Shown: positions 10,262 through 19,822 of the stretch, one piece after another
Position numbering within the stretch: position 1 is the first letter of the stretch
Layout: the number at the start of each line of letters is the position of its first letter
NCBI GenBank assembly: GCA_002869385.1
Contig: PKTB01000013.1
Span: 49,666-113,665, forward strand
Length of the DNA stretch: 64,000 bases
From: Marinilabiliales bacterium
Lineage (GTDB): Bacteria; Bacteroidota; Bacteroidia; Bacteroidales; ML635J-15
Reading direction: 5' to 3'
Position numbers and translations under genes: made by a program
The notes under the pieces: generated by a model
The model's database searches: none
Told to the model about the DNA's origin: nothing
Seen by the model: the letters and a program-made list of their open reading frames with translations, nothing else

Positions 10262-10618
10262 TTATTTTACCGCAATTTGTTTTTCATCAATAAAAGTCGG
10301 ATTTGTTTGTTTATAAAAACATGAAAGTAAAACGTTGTACTCGCCCGGTTTTAAAGGAATAAAGAGAGCCTTATATTCTGTTGAGTCTCCATCTTCATAA
10401 ACAGGACTGATTAGAATTACATTATCAGCAGAATCAACATCCCACATTATGCTTTTTAATTCTTTTTCTTTATCATAGATTTCTGCTTCGAGAACTAATG
10501 TATCTCCAACAGAGATTTCTTGTGTTTCCATTTTTATTTCACCATCAACTTTTTCTTGATTGCAAGTTCCACAGTAAAACAAAGGAAGTAAAACTAATAT
10601 ATACCAGATCTTTTTCAT
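10262..10618 (-). CDS. Small lipoprotein of unknown function
   Basis: A 118-residue protein with a lipoprotein signal (KKIWYILVLLPLFYC), whose lipobox-like LFYC places the acylated Cys at residue 16. The mature part is rich in Asp, Glu and Lys. It contains a VGDTLVLEAEIYD and a LKPGEYNVLLSCFY stretch, resembling an Ig-like or PKD-like beta sandwich. Its 3' end faces the 3' end of the preceding T9SS gene, and its promoter region (10619-10747) is shared divergently with the GLPGLI-like gene. Location inferred: periplasmic face of a membrane or cell surface. Confidence 0.6.
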   Translation of the reverse strand: MKKIWYILVLLPLFYCGTCNQEKVDGEIKMETQEISVGDTLVLEAEIYDKEKELKSIMWDVDSADNVILISPVYEDGDSTEYKALFIPLKPGEYNVLLSCFYKQTNPTFIDEKQIAVK

Positions 10619-10747
10619 TTTGTAGTTTTTTAGTTGCTTAAATTTACAAAAATTAACAATAATTACAAAGCTAATTAGTTATAATTGTTTTAAGCATTAC
10701 TATATCGATAAGATATTTAACAATTTGCAATTAATTAACTATCAGGA

Positions 10748-11506
10748 ATGAAAGCATATTCTTTTTTAGCCTTTTTATTTATCGTAGGATTATTTTCTCT
10801 TTCAGTTTCTGCTCAGAACTATCATTTGGTTTATGAAACTGATGTTTTTTCTATATCATTAAAAATGGCAGCAGAAGGAAAAGACACAACACCATATTCA
10901 ATTGAGAAAGGGCAATATCACATCTTAACATTTAAAGATAAAAAGGCCTTTTCTTTTCAAAAAGACACTATTTTATCGGCATTTGACTCATTATGGACAA
11001 ACTCTTATGACAGCCATTCTTACTTAATAATTGACAGAAAGAAAACCAGACACCAATGGGTTATGGCACTTTATAATAAAAATGTGGATAAAGTTTATGT
11101 AAGGTCTTTTGATAAAAGTGACTGGCAAAAAACCGATCCATTATCTCCTCCGGTAATAGATGAATTTACTCAGATGATTTTTGACAAAATAGCAAGAGAA
11201 AAAGACACAATATTTGAATGGAGACTCCCTGAAATAGATTTCTACGAAGATAGCAAAGAAATAAATGGATATACTTGTAAAAAAGCATATCTCCATTCCG
11301 AAAAAAGACCGTTAACAATTTGGTATACCGAAGAAATTGACTTCAACTGGTGTTTTTCAGATTATCGATATTTAATCCCGGGAACTGTCGTTTTAATTGA
11401 ACTTGAAGGTAAACCAACATTTGAGTTATTATCTGTAAAAGAGTTAGATCCTGATAATCTTCCGGTAAGAAAAGAGATTATAAAGAAACTTAGGAGGCTG
11501 AAATAA
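10748..11506 (+). CDS. GLPGLI-family-like secreted protein
   Basis: An intact 252-residue protein with signal peptide (FLFIVGLFSLSVSAQ). The pattern EWRLPEIDFYEDSKEINGY followed by TCKKAYLH, then TIWYTEEIDFNW, corresponds to the GLPGLI family core (W-K-I-x-G-Y-x-C-x-K-A, then W-Y-T-x-E-I), here near residues 158-205. The family-naming GLPGLI segment is replaced by YLIPGTVVLIELEG, so this is a diverged member. Two cysteines (in YTCKKA and WCFS) may form a disulfide. GLPGLI proteins are common in Bacteroidota genomes, often near TonB receptors, but none is next to this copy. Function is not known for the family. Confidence 0.65.
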   Translation: MKAYSFLAFLFIVGLFSLSVSAQNYHLVYETDVFSISLKMAAEGKDTTPYSIEKGQYHILTFKDKKAFSFQKDTILSAFDSLWTNSYDSHSYLIIDRKKTRHQWVMALYNKNVDKVYVRSFDKSDWQKTDPLSPPVIDEFTQMIFDKIAREKDTIFEWRLPEIDFYEDSKEINGYTCKKAYLHSEKRPLTIWYTEEIDFNWCFSDYRYLIPGTVVLIELEGKPTFELLSVKELDPDNLPVRKEIIKKLRRLK

Positions 11507-11728
11507 GTTTCAATATGAATAACGCAATACTCAAAACCAAAAGTTAAATACAATTATTTTTTCTTTTACTTATCAAATTTATTTTCTTATAAAAAAAAAT
11601 CGTAAATTTGGAGTAATATTATAATCAACCTGATACTGCCATTTACAGAATATTTCTACCTGAATTCTGTTTTGATATTTAATTATTATTAACACAAGTG
11701 TTACAATAACACGAAAAACGGAATTATT

Positions 11729-12466
11729 ATGAAAAAGCTAGTAGTTGTTTTTATATTCTTATTATCAATCCTATTTGTAAAAGGACAGGAAATTAAAACT
11801 GATTCTACAAAATCAGAACAAGAAAAAGTATTTTATCGCAAAATCCTCCTAATTAAACCTATACCACATTGGATCTGGTCAACAGCAATATCAAATATTA
11901 ATTCATTATCAAATTATAAAAAGAACTATGGTAAGGTTTCAAGTTTTGGTCTGGGCATTGGATGAGATATAAAGATACATAATTATGTCAAAATATTAAT
12001 TGATGTTTGCGGGTATACTTACAAACAACAAATAGCAGAAGAAGGCACAGATGTTCATCATTTTATAGGTACCGGAGGGACAATAAACCTCCCTTTAGGA
12101 GCAAAATATGGTGCAACAACATTTGCAATCAGAACAGGTCTTAAATTTACTTATCCTCAACACGAAAAATACAGACCATGGCTAGGTTTAGCATATGGTA
12201 TAAATATCTGGTCAATAAGATATATGTCTTGGGAAGAGAACTACGATTACGCAAAAATTTCAGGCACTACATTCCGACCTTCAATAATTGCTGGCCTCGA
12301 TATAAGAATAAATGAAAAGTTTGGGACTTTCTCGGTATTTTTTGAGGCAATTGCACCTGCAGCTAGCTATACAATTGAAAACCTGTTTGGGATAGGAGAT
12401 TATACACAAACAGGAGGCATGACTTTTCCTACACCAAGGATAGGAATTAGTTTAAGTGACTTTTAG
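11729..12466 (+). pseudogene. Outer-membrane beta-barrel-like protein; in-frame TGA
   Basis: The frame from ATG 11729 to TAG 12466 encodes 245 residues, with one TGA at 11963-11965 (codon 79). The part after it is open in the same frame and reads sensibly (DIKIHNYVKILIDVCGY and onward). Signal peptide LVVVFIFLLSILFVKGQ. The mature protein has glycine-rich strand-turn patterns (SSFGLGIG, GGTINLPLGAKYG, WLGLAYGINIW) and ends in a strand closing with F (RIGISLSDF), as in small outer-membrane barrels. GGA to TGA (Gly) or TGG to TGA (Trp) both fit at the break. Function unknown. A TAAATTTG box at 11602-11609 lies about 120 bp upstream, too far to assign firmly. Confidence 0.65.
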
Positions 12467-12493
12467 TTTTGTAAGTATTTTAAGATAAGTTCT

Positions 12494-12540
12494 ACATTCT
12501 TTCAATCCTCTTCATAAACTCTTCCTAATAAGTTCTGCCT
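12494..12540 (-). repeat. 47-bp decayed copy of a LytTR regulator 3' end
   Basis: These 47 bp match 14910-14956 (the C-terminal codons of the LytTR regulator) at 45 positions. On the minus strand the fragment still reads like the regulator's last residues (EEFMKRIERM then stop), but one Lys codon is now TAG. It sits alone between two plus-strand genes. Confidence 0.85.
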
Positions 12541-12607
12541 AGAATTATATTTAATCAATTAACAATATTAAATTTACCCTTGTAGGTATTAGCGTGATAT
12601 TATTTTG

Positions 12608-12615
12608 TATATTTG
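12608..12615 (+). promoter_or_regulatory. Candidate -7 box (TATATTTG) for the beta-helix gene
   Basis: TATATTTG matches TAnnTTTG and lies 25 nt before the ATG at 12641. The nearest upstream TTG is 25 nt away, longer than the usual 19-21. Confidence 0.4.
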
Positions 12616-12640
12616 TTAGAGTTTATTAAAGAAATTCATT

Positions 12641-14884
12641 ATGATAATTCCTATTAGAAAAATCACTATACAATTATTATTAAGTCTGTGTTTGATTTCA
12701 TTCTCAACAAATATTTATGCTCAATTATCTGGAATATATACAATAGGACCTTCTGACTGTGATTATTTCACACCTAGGCAAGCAATGAGTTCTCTTCATT
12801 CATTAGGAAATTCTGACACTGTTGTCTTTTTAATAGAAGAAGGAACATACATTTTTGATAATCAATATATTCCTGATGAACTAAATCCATCCTTCCTAAC
12901 TATTTTCAAATCAGCCTCGGATAATCCATCTGATGTAATATTTAACTCTGATGATTCGTGTTCAATTTATTTTTATAATTTTTCAAATATAAAATTCAAC
13001 TCTATTACTTTTGGTTCTGAAGATAATCAAAGCACCCTTCAACTAAGTCATTGTGAAAATATTATAATAGATAGTTGTGTAGTACTTTCAGACACTATTG
13101 CGTTTTCCTCTTTAACCATTTATAGCGATTTTACAAATTCATGTATTTCAAACAGCATAATATCTGGAGGAAAATTATCTATAAGTAACAACGAAAGCAA
13201 TACCATGATCAAAAATAATACATTCAACTGTCAATTTAGCACTAGTGGCCGGCTTGATTCCATAATAAACAATACTTTTAATGGCGATACGGAAATACCA
13301 ACACTTTCAAAAGTTATTGGTAATACTTTTAATGGAAATGTACATAATTCATTTGCCGGCAGTGTCTATATAGAAAATAATGTTTTTAATGGAGAATTTT
13401 CAGATTCTTTTTCAAACAACATGAATATATTTTCGAATACATTTAACGCCGAGTTTCATTCATCATATCCTGACGATATAAAAATTCATTCAAATGTTTT
13501 TAAAGACAATGCAGAAATCCACTTTCCGGGATTTAACAACAAGATTTATAACAATCATTTTCATGGACATTTTTCAACATGGGTTGCAGCTCAAAATGGA
13601 TTAGAGTTTTACTACAATAATGTAAAAGGCTATTTTGAGATCTTTCATCATAATTCAAACAAAATCAAAAACAATATATTTGGTGACAGTTTTACTGTTT
13701 TACATATCACTTCAAATACAACTAACATTTCAAACAATAACCATTATCCCGGATACGGTACTTTAGGAATTCATAACTATCATTATGATCCTAAATATTT
13801 GAACGAAGACACACTAATTGCAACAAATCCGCTACTAATAGGAAAAGGGACATCTATTCTTTACTATAATTATGATATGCCAAGAAACATTCGTTCTGAT
13901 TGGCCAACAATCGGAGCAAATGAATTGTATTTAACACAAGACACATTAAAAATTATGTGTTCAGACGGTATTAGGCTTATTCCTGAAAACTATCTTAATC
14001 TTGAAGAGGGCTATTGGCTGCCTGAGACATATATGGAAGATCCCAATGAAACATATCCTATAGTTTATCCATACGAAGACATAACATATTACTTTTATTA
14101 TGATGATGTTATAATAGACTCTATTTGTTTGATAAATGAACCGTTTGAACTACAGATGCCCCAAACTTCAACTGTTAGATGCGGAAACGAAGCAATAATA
14201 TACAGCGCCCCTCATGAAAACAGCGATTTATTTAACTGGCAATGGACTCCTGATTCATTTTCTTATTCTCAATCAGGTGATTTATGGTACGCAACTGTTT
14301 GGGATACAACAACATTTACCTTAAACCTATTTCATGAATACTGTGGTTCATCATCTGGTGGTGTTACGATTAATGTAGACCCACTACCAACAGCTAATGG
14401 AACATATTCACAAATTGATGGAGTCAGTATACAGTTTGAAAGCCTCTGTTCATGTGAAGATTCATTGAAATGGTATTTTGGTGATGGTTCTTATTCAACA
14501 GAATCAAATCCTATTCATTCTTACCTTGAATCAGACTATTACATCGGAAGTATTGTTGCTTATAACTCTTATGGCAAAGACTCTGTTAATTTTATATTAT
14601 TAGCACCGGAATATAATTCTATTAATGGTTTTAACATTGACACCAATATAAGCATTTTTCCAAACCCAAGCACAGGAGTAATAAACCTAATTTCTAAAGA
14701 ACTTTCCGGAAATGTACTCATAGAGCTCTTTGATATTCAAGGAAAAAAGCTACATTCAAATACTTTAGAGTTTAAACAAAATGATGCGAGAACCCTTGAC
14801 TTTTCAAATCAAAATGAAGGAATTTACTTGATAAAACTACAATACGACGAGGGGGTAATAATTAAAAAAATCGTCTTTGAATAA
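12641..14884 (+). CDS. Secreted right-handed beta-helix protein with PKD-like domain and T9SS C-terminus
   Basis: An intact 747-residue protein. After the signal peptide (LLLSLCLISFSTNIYAQ), residues about 100-380 form a ladder of short rungs with repeated NTFNG, NNVFNG and SNTFNAEF units, the asparagine-rich pattern of right-handed parallel beta-helices (pectate-lyase-like or NosD-like). A PKD-like domain follows near residues 600-660 (WYFGDGSYSTESNPIHSY). The last about 75 residues (SIFPNPSTGVINL, ending IIKKIVFE) are a T9SS type A sorting domain, with FPNP instead of YPNP. No catalytic triad of polysaccharide lyases can be pointed out, so enzyme or adhesin is open. This is one of the long genes in the window with no internal stop. 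Confidence 0.8.
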   Translation: MIIPIRKITIQLLLSLCLISFSTNIYAQLSGIYTIGPSDCDYFTPRQAMSSLHSLGNSDTVVFLIEEGTYIFDNQYIPDELNPSFLTIFKSASDNPSDVIFNSDDSCSIYFYNFSNIKFNSITFGSEDNQSTLQLSHCENIIIDSCVVLSDTIAFSSLTIYSDFTNSCISNSIISGGKLSISNNESNTMIKNNTFNCQFSTSGRLDSIINNTFNGDTEIPTLSKVIGNTFNGNVHNSFAGSVYIENNVFNGEFSDSFSNNMNIFSNTFNAEFHSSYPDDIKIHSNVFKDNAEIHFPGFNNKIYNNHFHGHFSTWVAAQNGLEFYYNNVKGYFEIFHHNSNKIKNNIFGDSFTVLHITSNTTNISNNNHYPGYGTLGIHNYHYDPKYLNEDTLIATNPLLIGKGTSILYYNYDMPRNIRSDWPTIGANELYLTQDTLKIMCSDGIRLIPENYLNLEEGYWLPETYMEDPNETYPIVYPYEDITYYFYYDDVIIDSICLINEPFELQMPQTSTVRCGNEAIIYSAPHENSDLFNWQWTPDSFSYSQSGDLWYATVWDTTTFTLNLFHEYCGSSSGGVTINVDPLPTANGTYSQIDGVSIQFESLCSCEDSLKWYFGDGSYSTESNPIHSYLESDYYIGSIVAYNSYGKDSVNFILLAPEYNSINGFNIDTNISIFPNPSTGVINLISKELSGNVLIELFDIQGKKLHSNTLEFKQNDARTLDFSNQNEGIYLIKLQYDEGVIIKKIVFE

Positions 14885-14907
14885 GCTAGAGGTTTGTTTT
14901 CCGTTTT

Positions 14908-15621
14908 TTACATCCTTTCAATCCTCTTCATAAACTCTTCCTTATAAGTTCTGCCTAAAGGAATAGAGTCTTTTCCAATATAAATAGATTGTTCCCCAAG
15001 ATTAATATGATCAACAGCTGATAAGCGAATTGCATATTGTCTGTGGGTTTGAATAAAATCAGATGGCATTTGCTCTAATAATCTTAATAAGGAAGTTCGT
15101 AAAGAAACTTTTCTTCCATCATTAAGTGTCAGGTCACAGTAATTACTGTCAGCAGCCTGTATCCATAGAATGTTTGACACCTCTATTTTACTTAATTTGT
15201 CTCCGATTTTTGTGTAAAAAGTATCTAAGTCACTATTAATATTTGGTTCTTTCTCTGATTTTTTATTTAATGCTAGTTCAATAGCAACATTTAAATCTCC
15301 TTTTTGAATAGGTTTTGTAAGATATGTCACAGGATTGCACTCTGCTGCTTCAACAACTGTTTCCTTATCCTGAAACGAAGAAGTAAAAATAAAAGGGATA
15401 TCCGTCTCTTTTGACAGTCTTTTTCCAATCGAGATTCCATTATTCTTACCTGGTAATGCAATATCAAGTAAAACAATCTCTGCATTGCTTGACTTTATCT
15501 TTATAAAAGCCTCATCAGCATTATCGATATGTCCTACAACTTCTTGGTCTAATTACTCTAAAAGAATTAATAATTTCTCCAGAATTATCTCTTCATCTTC
15601 TACTATAAATATCCTTGCCAT
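14908..15621 (-). pseudogene. LytTR-family response regulator; in-frame TAA in receiver domain
   Basis: Reading the minus strand from ATG 15621 gives a receiver domain (start MARIFIVEDEEIILEKLL) interrupted by TAA at 15553-15555 (codon 23), then open to 14908, 237 residues in all. The receiver has the acidic pocket EDEE (residues 8-11), the phospho-acceptor Asp53 in LLDIALPG, and Lys near 101 in YLTKPI. The C-terminal LytTR DNA-binding domain (about 135-237) has VSNILWIQAADSNYCDL, FIQTHRQYAIRLSAVDHI and the closing RTYKEEFMKRI. The TAA sits in helix 1 of the receiver, probably a former GAA. The TPR kinase gene lies directly upstream on the same strand, so the two form a likely two-component pair. 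Translation from an internal start would give only the DNA-binding half. Confidence 0.8.
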
Positions 15622-15690
15622 AAGATGTGTTTGTACAAACTTACATAATTTTTTAAACTCTACAATTGAAAGTTCTCTCAATAGTAATAC

Positions 15691-15758
15691 TTTGTGATAA
15701 TAATATTTACAAACGCGATCAGAGTCGCGCTTGAGCTATTAAATATTATTATCACAAA
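15691..15758. repeat. 19-bp perfect inverted repeat with nested small palindrome
   Basis: The arm 15691-15709 is the exact reverse complement of 15740-15758. The 30-nt centre contains a second palindrome, CGCGA-TCAGAG-TCGCG. The element lies between the kinase stop (15762) and the regulator start (15621). It is much longer than a usual terminator stem, and its GC-rich centre contrasts with the AT-rich arms, so a short mobile palindromic element is possible. It could equally reduce read-through between the two genes. Confidence 0.85.
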
Positions 15759-15761
15759 ATA

Positions 15762-17840
15762 CTAAGAAAAATCCAGAACAAACTTCGTTCCTTTACCTAA
15801 TTCACTTTCTATAATAATTTTCCCTCCTGATAAATTCACAAAATTCTTAACCAATCCAAGTCCTACTCCTGAACCTTTTTCACCACGAGTTCCCCTCTGA
15901 GATTTTGTAGTCGCTGAACTTAAAATACTTGCTCGGGTTTCCTCACTCATTCCTATACCAGTATCAGTAACAAATATTTTAAACCCTGTGTCAAATTTAT
16001 CCAAACTAATACTAATTATTCCCTGTTCAGTAAATTTATTAGCATTTGCTAAAATGTTACGTAGTATTATATCAAATGCACCTTCATCCATTTTGATAAG
16101 CATATCAGGATTTACATTATTTTCAAATAAATTTCCTTTTAGTTTATGACTTTTGTTAAGACTTTCAATCAAAGTATTACACTTATCGAATGGTTTAAAT
16201 TCAACAGGGTTTAACTGATATCCATTTAGTTGTAATGTTGACCAACTTAGAATATTATCCAGCTGACTAGAATAGGATAAAGCAGAAATTTCTAGATTCT
16301 CACTTATTGAATTTACTTTATCAAAATTCTCCTTTTTTAAATGATGTCGGATTACCATTCCTGCATCCTGAAAAACCCCTGAATATCCACGTAAATCGTG
16401 TGATATAATTGCAAAAAGTCTGTTTTTAACACTATTCAAATTCTCTAACTCACGACTTTGTTTTCTAATTTTAACAGAGATAACAACAATTACCACCAAA
16501 ACAATAAGCAATATTATTGCAAAACCTGCCAACAAATTTTTCTGTTGATTTTTTCTTTTTATAATATCTTCTTTTAGCGCCGATTCACTATTAAGACGAT
16601 TTATTTCTTCTTCTTTCTTTTCGGTTTGATAAATGGTTTCCATCTCTTCTACAACTTTTGCAGATTCTAATGAATAAATAGAATCTCCCAATTCATCATA
16701 TAATTCTCTGTATTCTAAGGCTTGTTCAAAGTCTCCAATACTTTTGTAATACCTGTACATTTTTCCGGTATTATGCTCTATCAGAGGTAGATTATTTGTC
16801 CCTAAAGAGATATTATATCCCTTTTGCAAATACTGGAAAGCTTCAGTATTTCTTTGAAGTTGAAAATAAATGTCAGCTATATTGATAATTGATTTCGCAT
16901 AACTGGAAGAATCGCCTTTCTCTAAAAACACATCAGCTGCTATTTCAAAATGTTCAATAGACTCATCAACCTTTCCCTGCTGATAGTAAATAAAACCTAA
17001 ATTGTTATATCGCTTAGCAATATTAAGATCAAAACCATTTTCCTCATCAATTTTAAGTGCCCTTAATATATATTCCTCAGCTAAATCAAATTCTCCTTGT
17101 TGAAAATAATTCATTCCGATATTATTATTACAAATAGCACTCCTTTCGGCAATTCCTTTTTGCATACTATAGTCAAGTGCTTTTTGATAATATTCGATAC
17201 CGGTATCATACTTTTGCCAAGAAGTATATATGTACCCGAGATTATTTAAGTCTTTTGATAAATTAACCGTGTCTTTTATCTCTATATTTATCTCATTAGC
17301 CGCTTCAAGATTTGCAATGGCTGTGCTAAAATCCCCCATTCCGTAATAGACAAAGCTTCTGTTACTATATAATTCCGCTAATTGTGGTTTATTATCTATC
17401 TGTTGGGCAAGACTAATTCCTTTCTCATAATATTCTAATGCTTTCTCATATCTGTACAATTGCTCGCTACATAAGCCCGCGAGATTATATGATTTTGATA
17501 GTAATAAAACATCCTCATCACTCTCCAGGGTATATATGTATATTGCCTCAATAGCATAGTTTAAAGATGTAGCCAAATCATACATTTCATAGTAATATTC
17601 ACCATGTGCATACTCTTTAAGAGCATTAAACCTCTGATCGATTCCATCTAATTTTAAATTATCAGCAAATATTAGCAAAGAATCAATTGCATTTAACCTA
17701 TAATACTCTAATAATTCTTTGGCATAATCATATCTTTGGTCTGCATTTTTGATTTGATTAATCTCATCAACTGTATTCTGAGCTTGTATCTGACCTAAAC
17801 CAATCAATACTATAAATAATAATGTAATAAAGTATCTCAA
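15762..17840 (-). CDS. TPR-containing sensor histidine kinase
   Basis: An intact 692-residue protein. Signal peptide (YFITLLFIVLIGLGQIQAQ), then about eight TPR units (residues about 50-390, for example YNNLGFIYYQQGKVDESIEH), a coiled coil, one transmembrane helix near 440-460 (AGFAIILLIVLVVIVVI), a HisKA helix with the phospho-accepting His481 in AIISHDLRG, and a GHKL ATPase with N box NILANANKF (about 595), G1 DTGIGM (about 624) and G2 GSGVGLGLVKNF (about 660). The periplasmic TPR array is the presumed sensor, and the ligand is unknown. The LytTR regulator follows 141 bp downstream on the same strand, separated by a large palindrome. Although LytTR partners are often LytS-type kinases, this one is a classical HisKA/HATPase enzyme. 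Confidence 0.88.
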   Translation of the reverse strand: MRYFITLLFIVLIGLGQIQAQNTVDEINQIKNADQRYDYAKELLEYYRLNAIDSLLIFADNLKLDGIDQRFNALKEYAHGEYYYEMYDLATSLNYAIEAIYIYTLESDEDVLLLSKSYNLAGLCSEQLYRYEKALEYYEKGISLAQQIDNKPQLAELYSNRSFVYYGMGDFSTAIANLEAANEINIEIKDTVNLSKDLNNLGYIYTSWQKYDTGIEYYQKALDYSMQKGIAERSAICNNNIGMNYFQQGEFDLAEEYILRALKIDEENGFDLNIAKRYNNLGFIYYQQGKVDESIEHFEIAADVFLEKGDSSSYAKSIINIADIYFQLQRNTEAFQYLQKGYNISLGTNNLPLIEHNTGKMYRYYKSIGDFEQALEYRELYDELGDSIYSLESAKVVEEMETIYQTEKKEEEINRLNSESALKEDIIKRKNQQKNLLAGFAIILLIVLVVIVVISVKIRKQSRELENLNSVKNRLFAIISHDLRGYSGVFQDAGMVIRHHLKKENFDKVNSISENLEISALSYSSQLDNILSWSTLQLNGYQLNPVEFKPFDKCNTLIESLNKSHKLKGNLFENNVNPDMLIKMDEGAFDIILRNILANANKFTEQGIISISLDKFDTGFKIFVTDTGIGMSEETRASILSSATTKSQRGTRGEKGSGVGLGLVKNFVNLSGGKIIIESELGKGTKFVLDFS

Positions 17841-18042
17841 AATGATATTTTTTTAAACATTTGTAAATATAAATATTTTTAATCAAATCTGATTATTATC
17901 TCTCATCAAACTCTTTGTAAGGATAATTTTAAATATCATTTTTTGTAACTCAGCCTCAAAAATATGTTGTTCACCACTAAGTGTCGGTTTTGCAATTTTA
18001 TATAGTCTTTATTTGCTATCAAAACAATTAAATTATTGAAAA

Positions 18043-19740
18043 ATGAGAAGAACATTAACAATTTTGGTTTTAGCAATTATGATATTGCCGGCCACAGCGC
18101 AAATTAAAATTAGAGACATCAAAAATAAAACTGAAGATGTGACAAATAAGGTTACCAATAACACCCCATCACAAAGTCAGGCTGAAGAAGATGCAAAAAA
18201 CAAAGAATGTATTGAAATGAAAGAAAATATGCAAGAAAAAATTGAAATTAGTCAAAACTTTCTCGCTCAGGGAAATCTTGAGAATGCAGAAATTTATTTA
18301 AAGTCGGCAAAAGGTTACAAGCAAAGAATTATCGAAGATGGTTGTGATATTGATATCAGTAAAGAAGAATCTGCAATAAAAGAATTAGAGGCTGAATTTA
18401 ATGCTCAATCAGGTTCTGCTGCTGCATCAGCTGAAAATATGGAAGAAGATCTTCAGAAAGTTAAAGAAGCTGTTTGGAGTCTTGATCCATTAAAGAATCA
18501 AATCGATTTTGGTTTTATTGGAATGCTGAAAAATCTTAATGAAGCAAATACCTTTTATAATAATGCAAAAGATATTGATTTCATAAACAAAGCTCCTGAT
18601 GTAATCGCCATTTCAGAAAAATATCCTGATGAATTTCAACCTGATTACGAAATGGAAGGATATTTAAAAGATTTTACAGTAAAGTTTCCTGAATGGTTAT
18701 CAGAGCAGAGAGAATTCCTAAAAAATGAAATTAATAATGCGATGATGGAAGGGAATAACCTAAAAGCAAGAAGTTCAAACTTTCTTGAAGATGCAATGAA
18801 TATGGCCAATGCTGCTGTTGTAACTGCTGATGCTTGCTTAATTCTATTTCCAGGTGACGAAGAGTTTTTTAAATTACAAGCTACTGCTAAAGAAAATTAC
18901 AAAAAAATATCTCAGGAATTTGCAGCAGCTACTTACACTAGCGATATTCACGCAAAATATGCAGGTCAGATCGTTTTTAGCACAAATCCAATTGAAATTA
19001 AAGCTGAAAACGAAGGTTCTTTTAAAACATCATTCAGTAATACTGAAACAGTATATGCTATGGTATATTTGAAGAATAATCTTTCTGCTATCCAAGGTGC
19101 CGGATATATTACTACCAGAATATTTGCAAATGGGAATCAAATTGCAGAACACGATTGGAAAGCAAGCACCGAAGAAAACAAAAACACTTATAGTGATTGT
19201 GAGATTATGCCTGTTCCCACAACATCTGAAACTTTTGGAGCTTTAAAATTCTATGAAGCATTTAGCTCAAAATTACTACCGGGAAGTAATACAATAAAAG
19301 TACAGTATTTGGATGATTATAAAAATATTGTAGCAGAAGGTGAATTCACATTAGACTGTAGTGCAGGAACAGATGACATTACAGCTCGCTATAAGGAATT
19401 AAAAGAGATAAGACTTGAAAAAGTTCGCATGCCACAGGCAAAAATCAGCGATCCCGCTTTAGAAGCATCTATGGTAAAAGCTATTGCTGCACAAAACTGG
19501 CCTGAAACAGCTCTACGTGCTGTAATAACAGGCGATGGTTGGATAACTCATCGTGGAATCCTAGGCGAAATTCTTTTCCGCGAAATGTATGCTGCTGTAG
19601 CATTTAAAACCCCAGAAGGGACATGTAAAATTTTCTATATGTCATTTAAGCAAGACTATAATGGATCAACTTATGGAATCACAAAATATTACAGTGTAGG
19701 TGGTAGCGAAGAAATTAAATGCGAAAATGTATATAAATAG
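18043..19740 (+). CDS. Secreted protein of unknown function, helical N-terminal half
   Basis: An intact 565-residue protein. A signal peptide (LTILVLAIMILPATAQ) is followed by a basic, polar stretch (IKIRDIKNKTEDVTNKV). Residues about 50-300 are strongly helical with TPR-like or coiled-coil character (NFLAQGNLENAEIYLKSAKGY). Residues about 310-450 look like beta strands. The C-terminal about 100 residues (AIAAQNWPETALRAVITGD, WITHRGILGEILFREMYAAV) resemble a small alpha/beta module that I cannot name. No T9SS tail or lipobox is present. It is followed after 82 bp by the S74 gene on the same strand, with a possible regulatory hairpin between them. Function unknown. Confidence 0.6.
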   Translation: MRRTLTILVLAIMILPATAQIKIRDIKNKTEDVTNKVTNNTPSQSQAEEDAKNKECIEMKENMQEKIEISQNFLAQGNLENAEIYLKSAKGYKQRIIEDGCDIDISKEESAIKELEAEFNAQSGSAAASAENMEEDLQKVKEAVWSLDPLKNQIDFGFIGMLKNLNEANTFYNNAKDIDFINKAPDVIAISEKYPDEFQPDYEMEGYLKDFTVKFPEWLSEQREFLKNEINNAMMEGNNLKARSSNFLEDAMNMANAAVVTADACLILFPGDEEFFKLQATAKENYKKISQEFAAATYTSDIHAKYAGQIVFSTNPIEIKAENEGSFKTSFSNTETVYAMVYLKNNLSAIQGAGYITTRIFANGNQIAEHDWKASTEENKNTYSDCEIMPVPTTSETFGALKFYEAFSSKLLPGSNTIKVQYLDDYKNIVAEGEFTLDCSAGTDDITARYKELKEIRLEKVRMPQAKISDPALEASMVKAIAAQNWPETALRAVITGDGWITHRGILGEILFREMYAAVAFKTPEGTCKIFYMSFKQDYNGSTYGITKYYSVGGSEEIKCENVYK

Positions 19741-19756
19741 AATTTAAAGATATCAT

Positions 19757-19820
19757 TCTCTGGTTTTTGGTGTGGCCTTGTGCCATGTCTTTCCAGGGAA
19801 GTAAAAAATTATACCAGAGA
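19757..19820 (+). promoter_or_regulatory. Leader with two mutually exclusive hairpins before the S74 gene
   Basis: TCTCTGG at 19757-19763 can pair with CCAGGGA at 19793-19799 (one G-U), enclosing a small TGGC/GCCA hairpin. The same arm extended to 19764 can instead pair perfectly with ACCAGAGA at 19813-19820, which ends 2 nt before the start codon at 19823. Alternative pairing next to a start codon suggests a translational switch or attenuator, but this rests on pairing alone. Confidence 0.35.
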
Positions 19821-19822
19821 AA

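Noticed and set aside
12583..12607. Complete -33/-7 promoter before the beta-helix gene
   Set aside because: The TTG-to-TATATTTG spacing is 25 nt instead of 19-21, so only the -7 box was listed.
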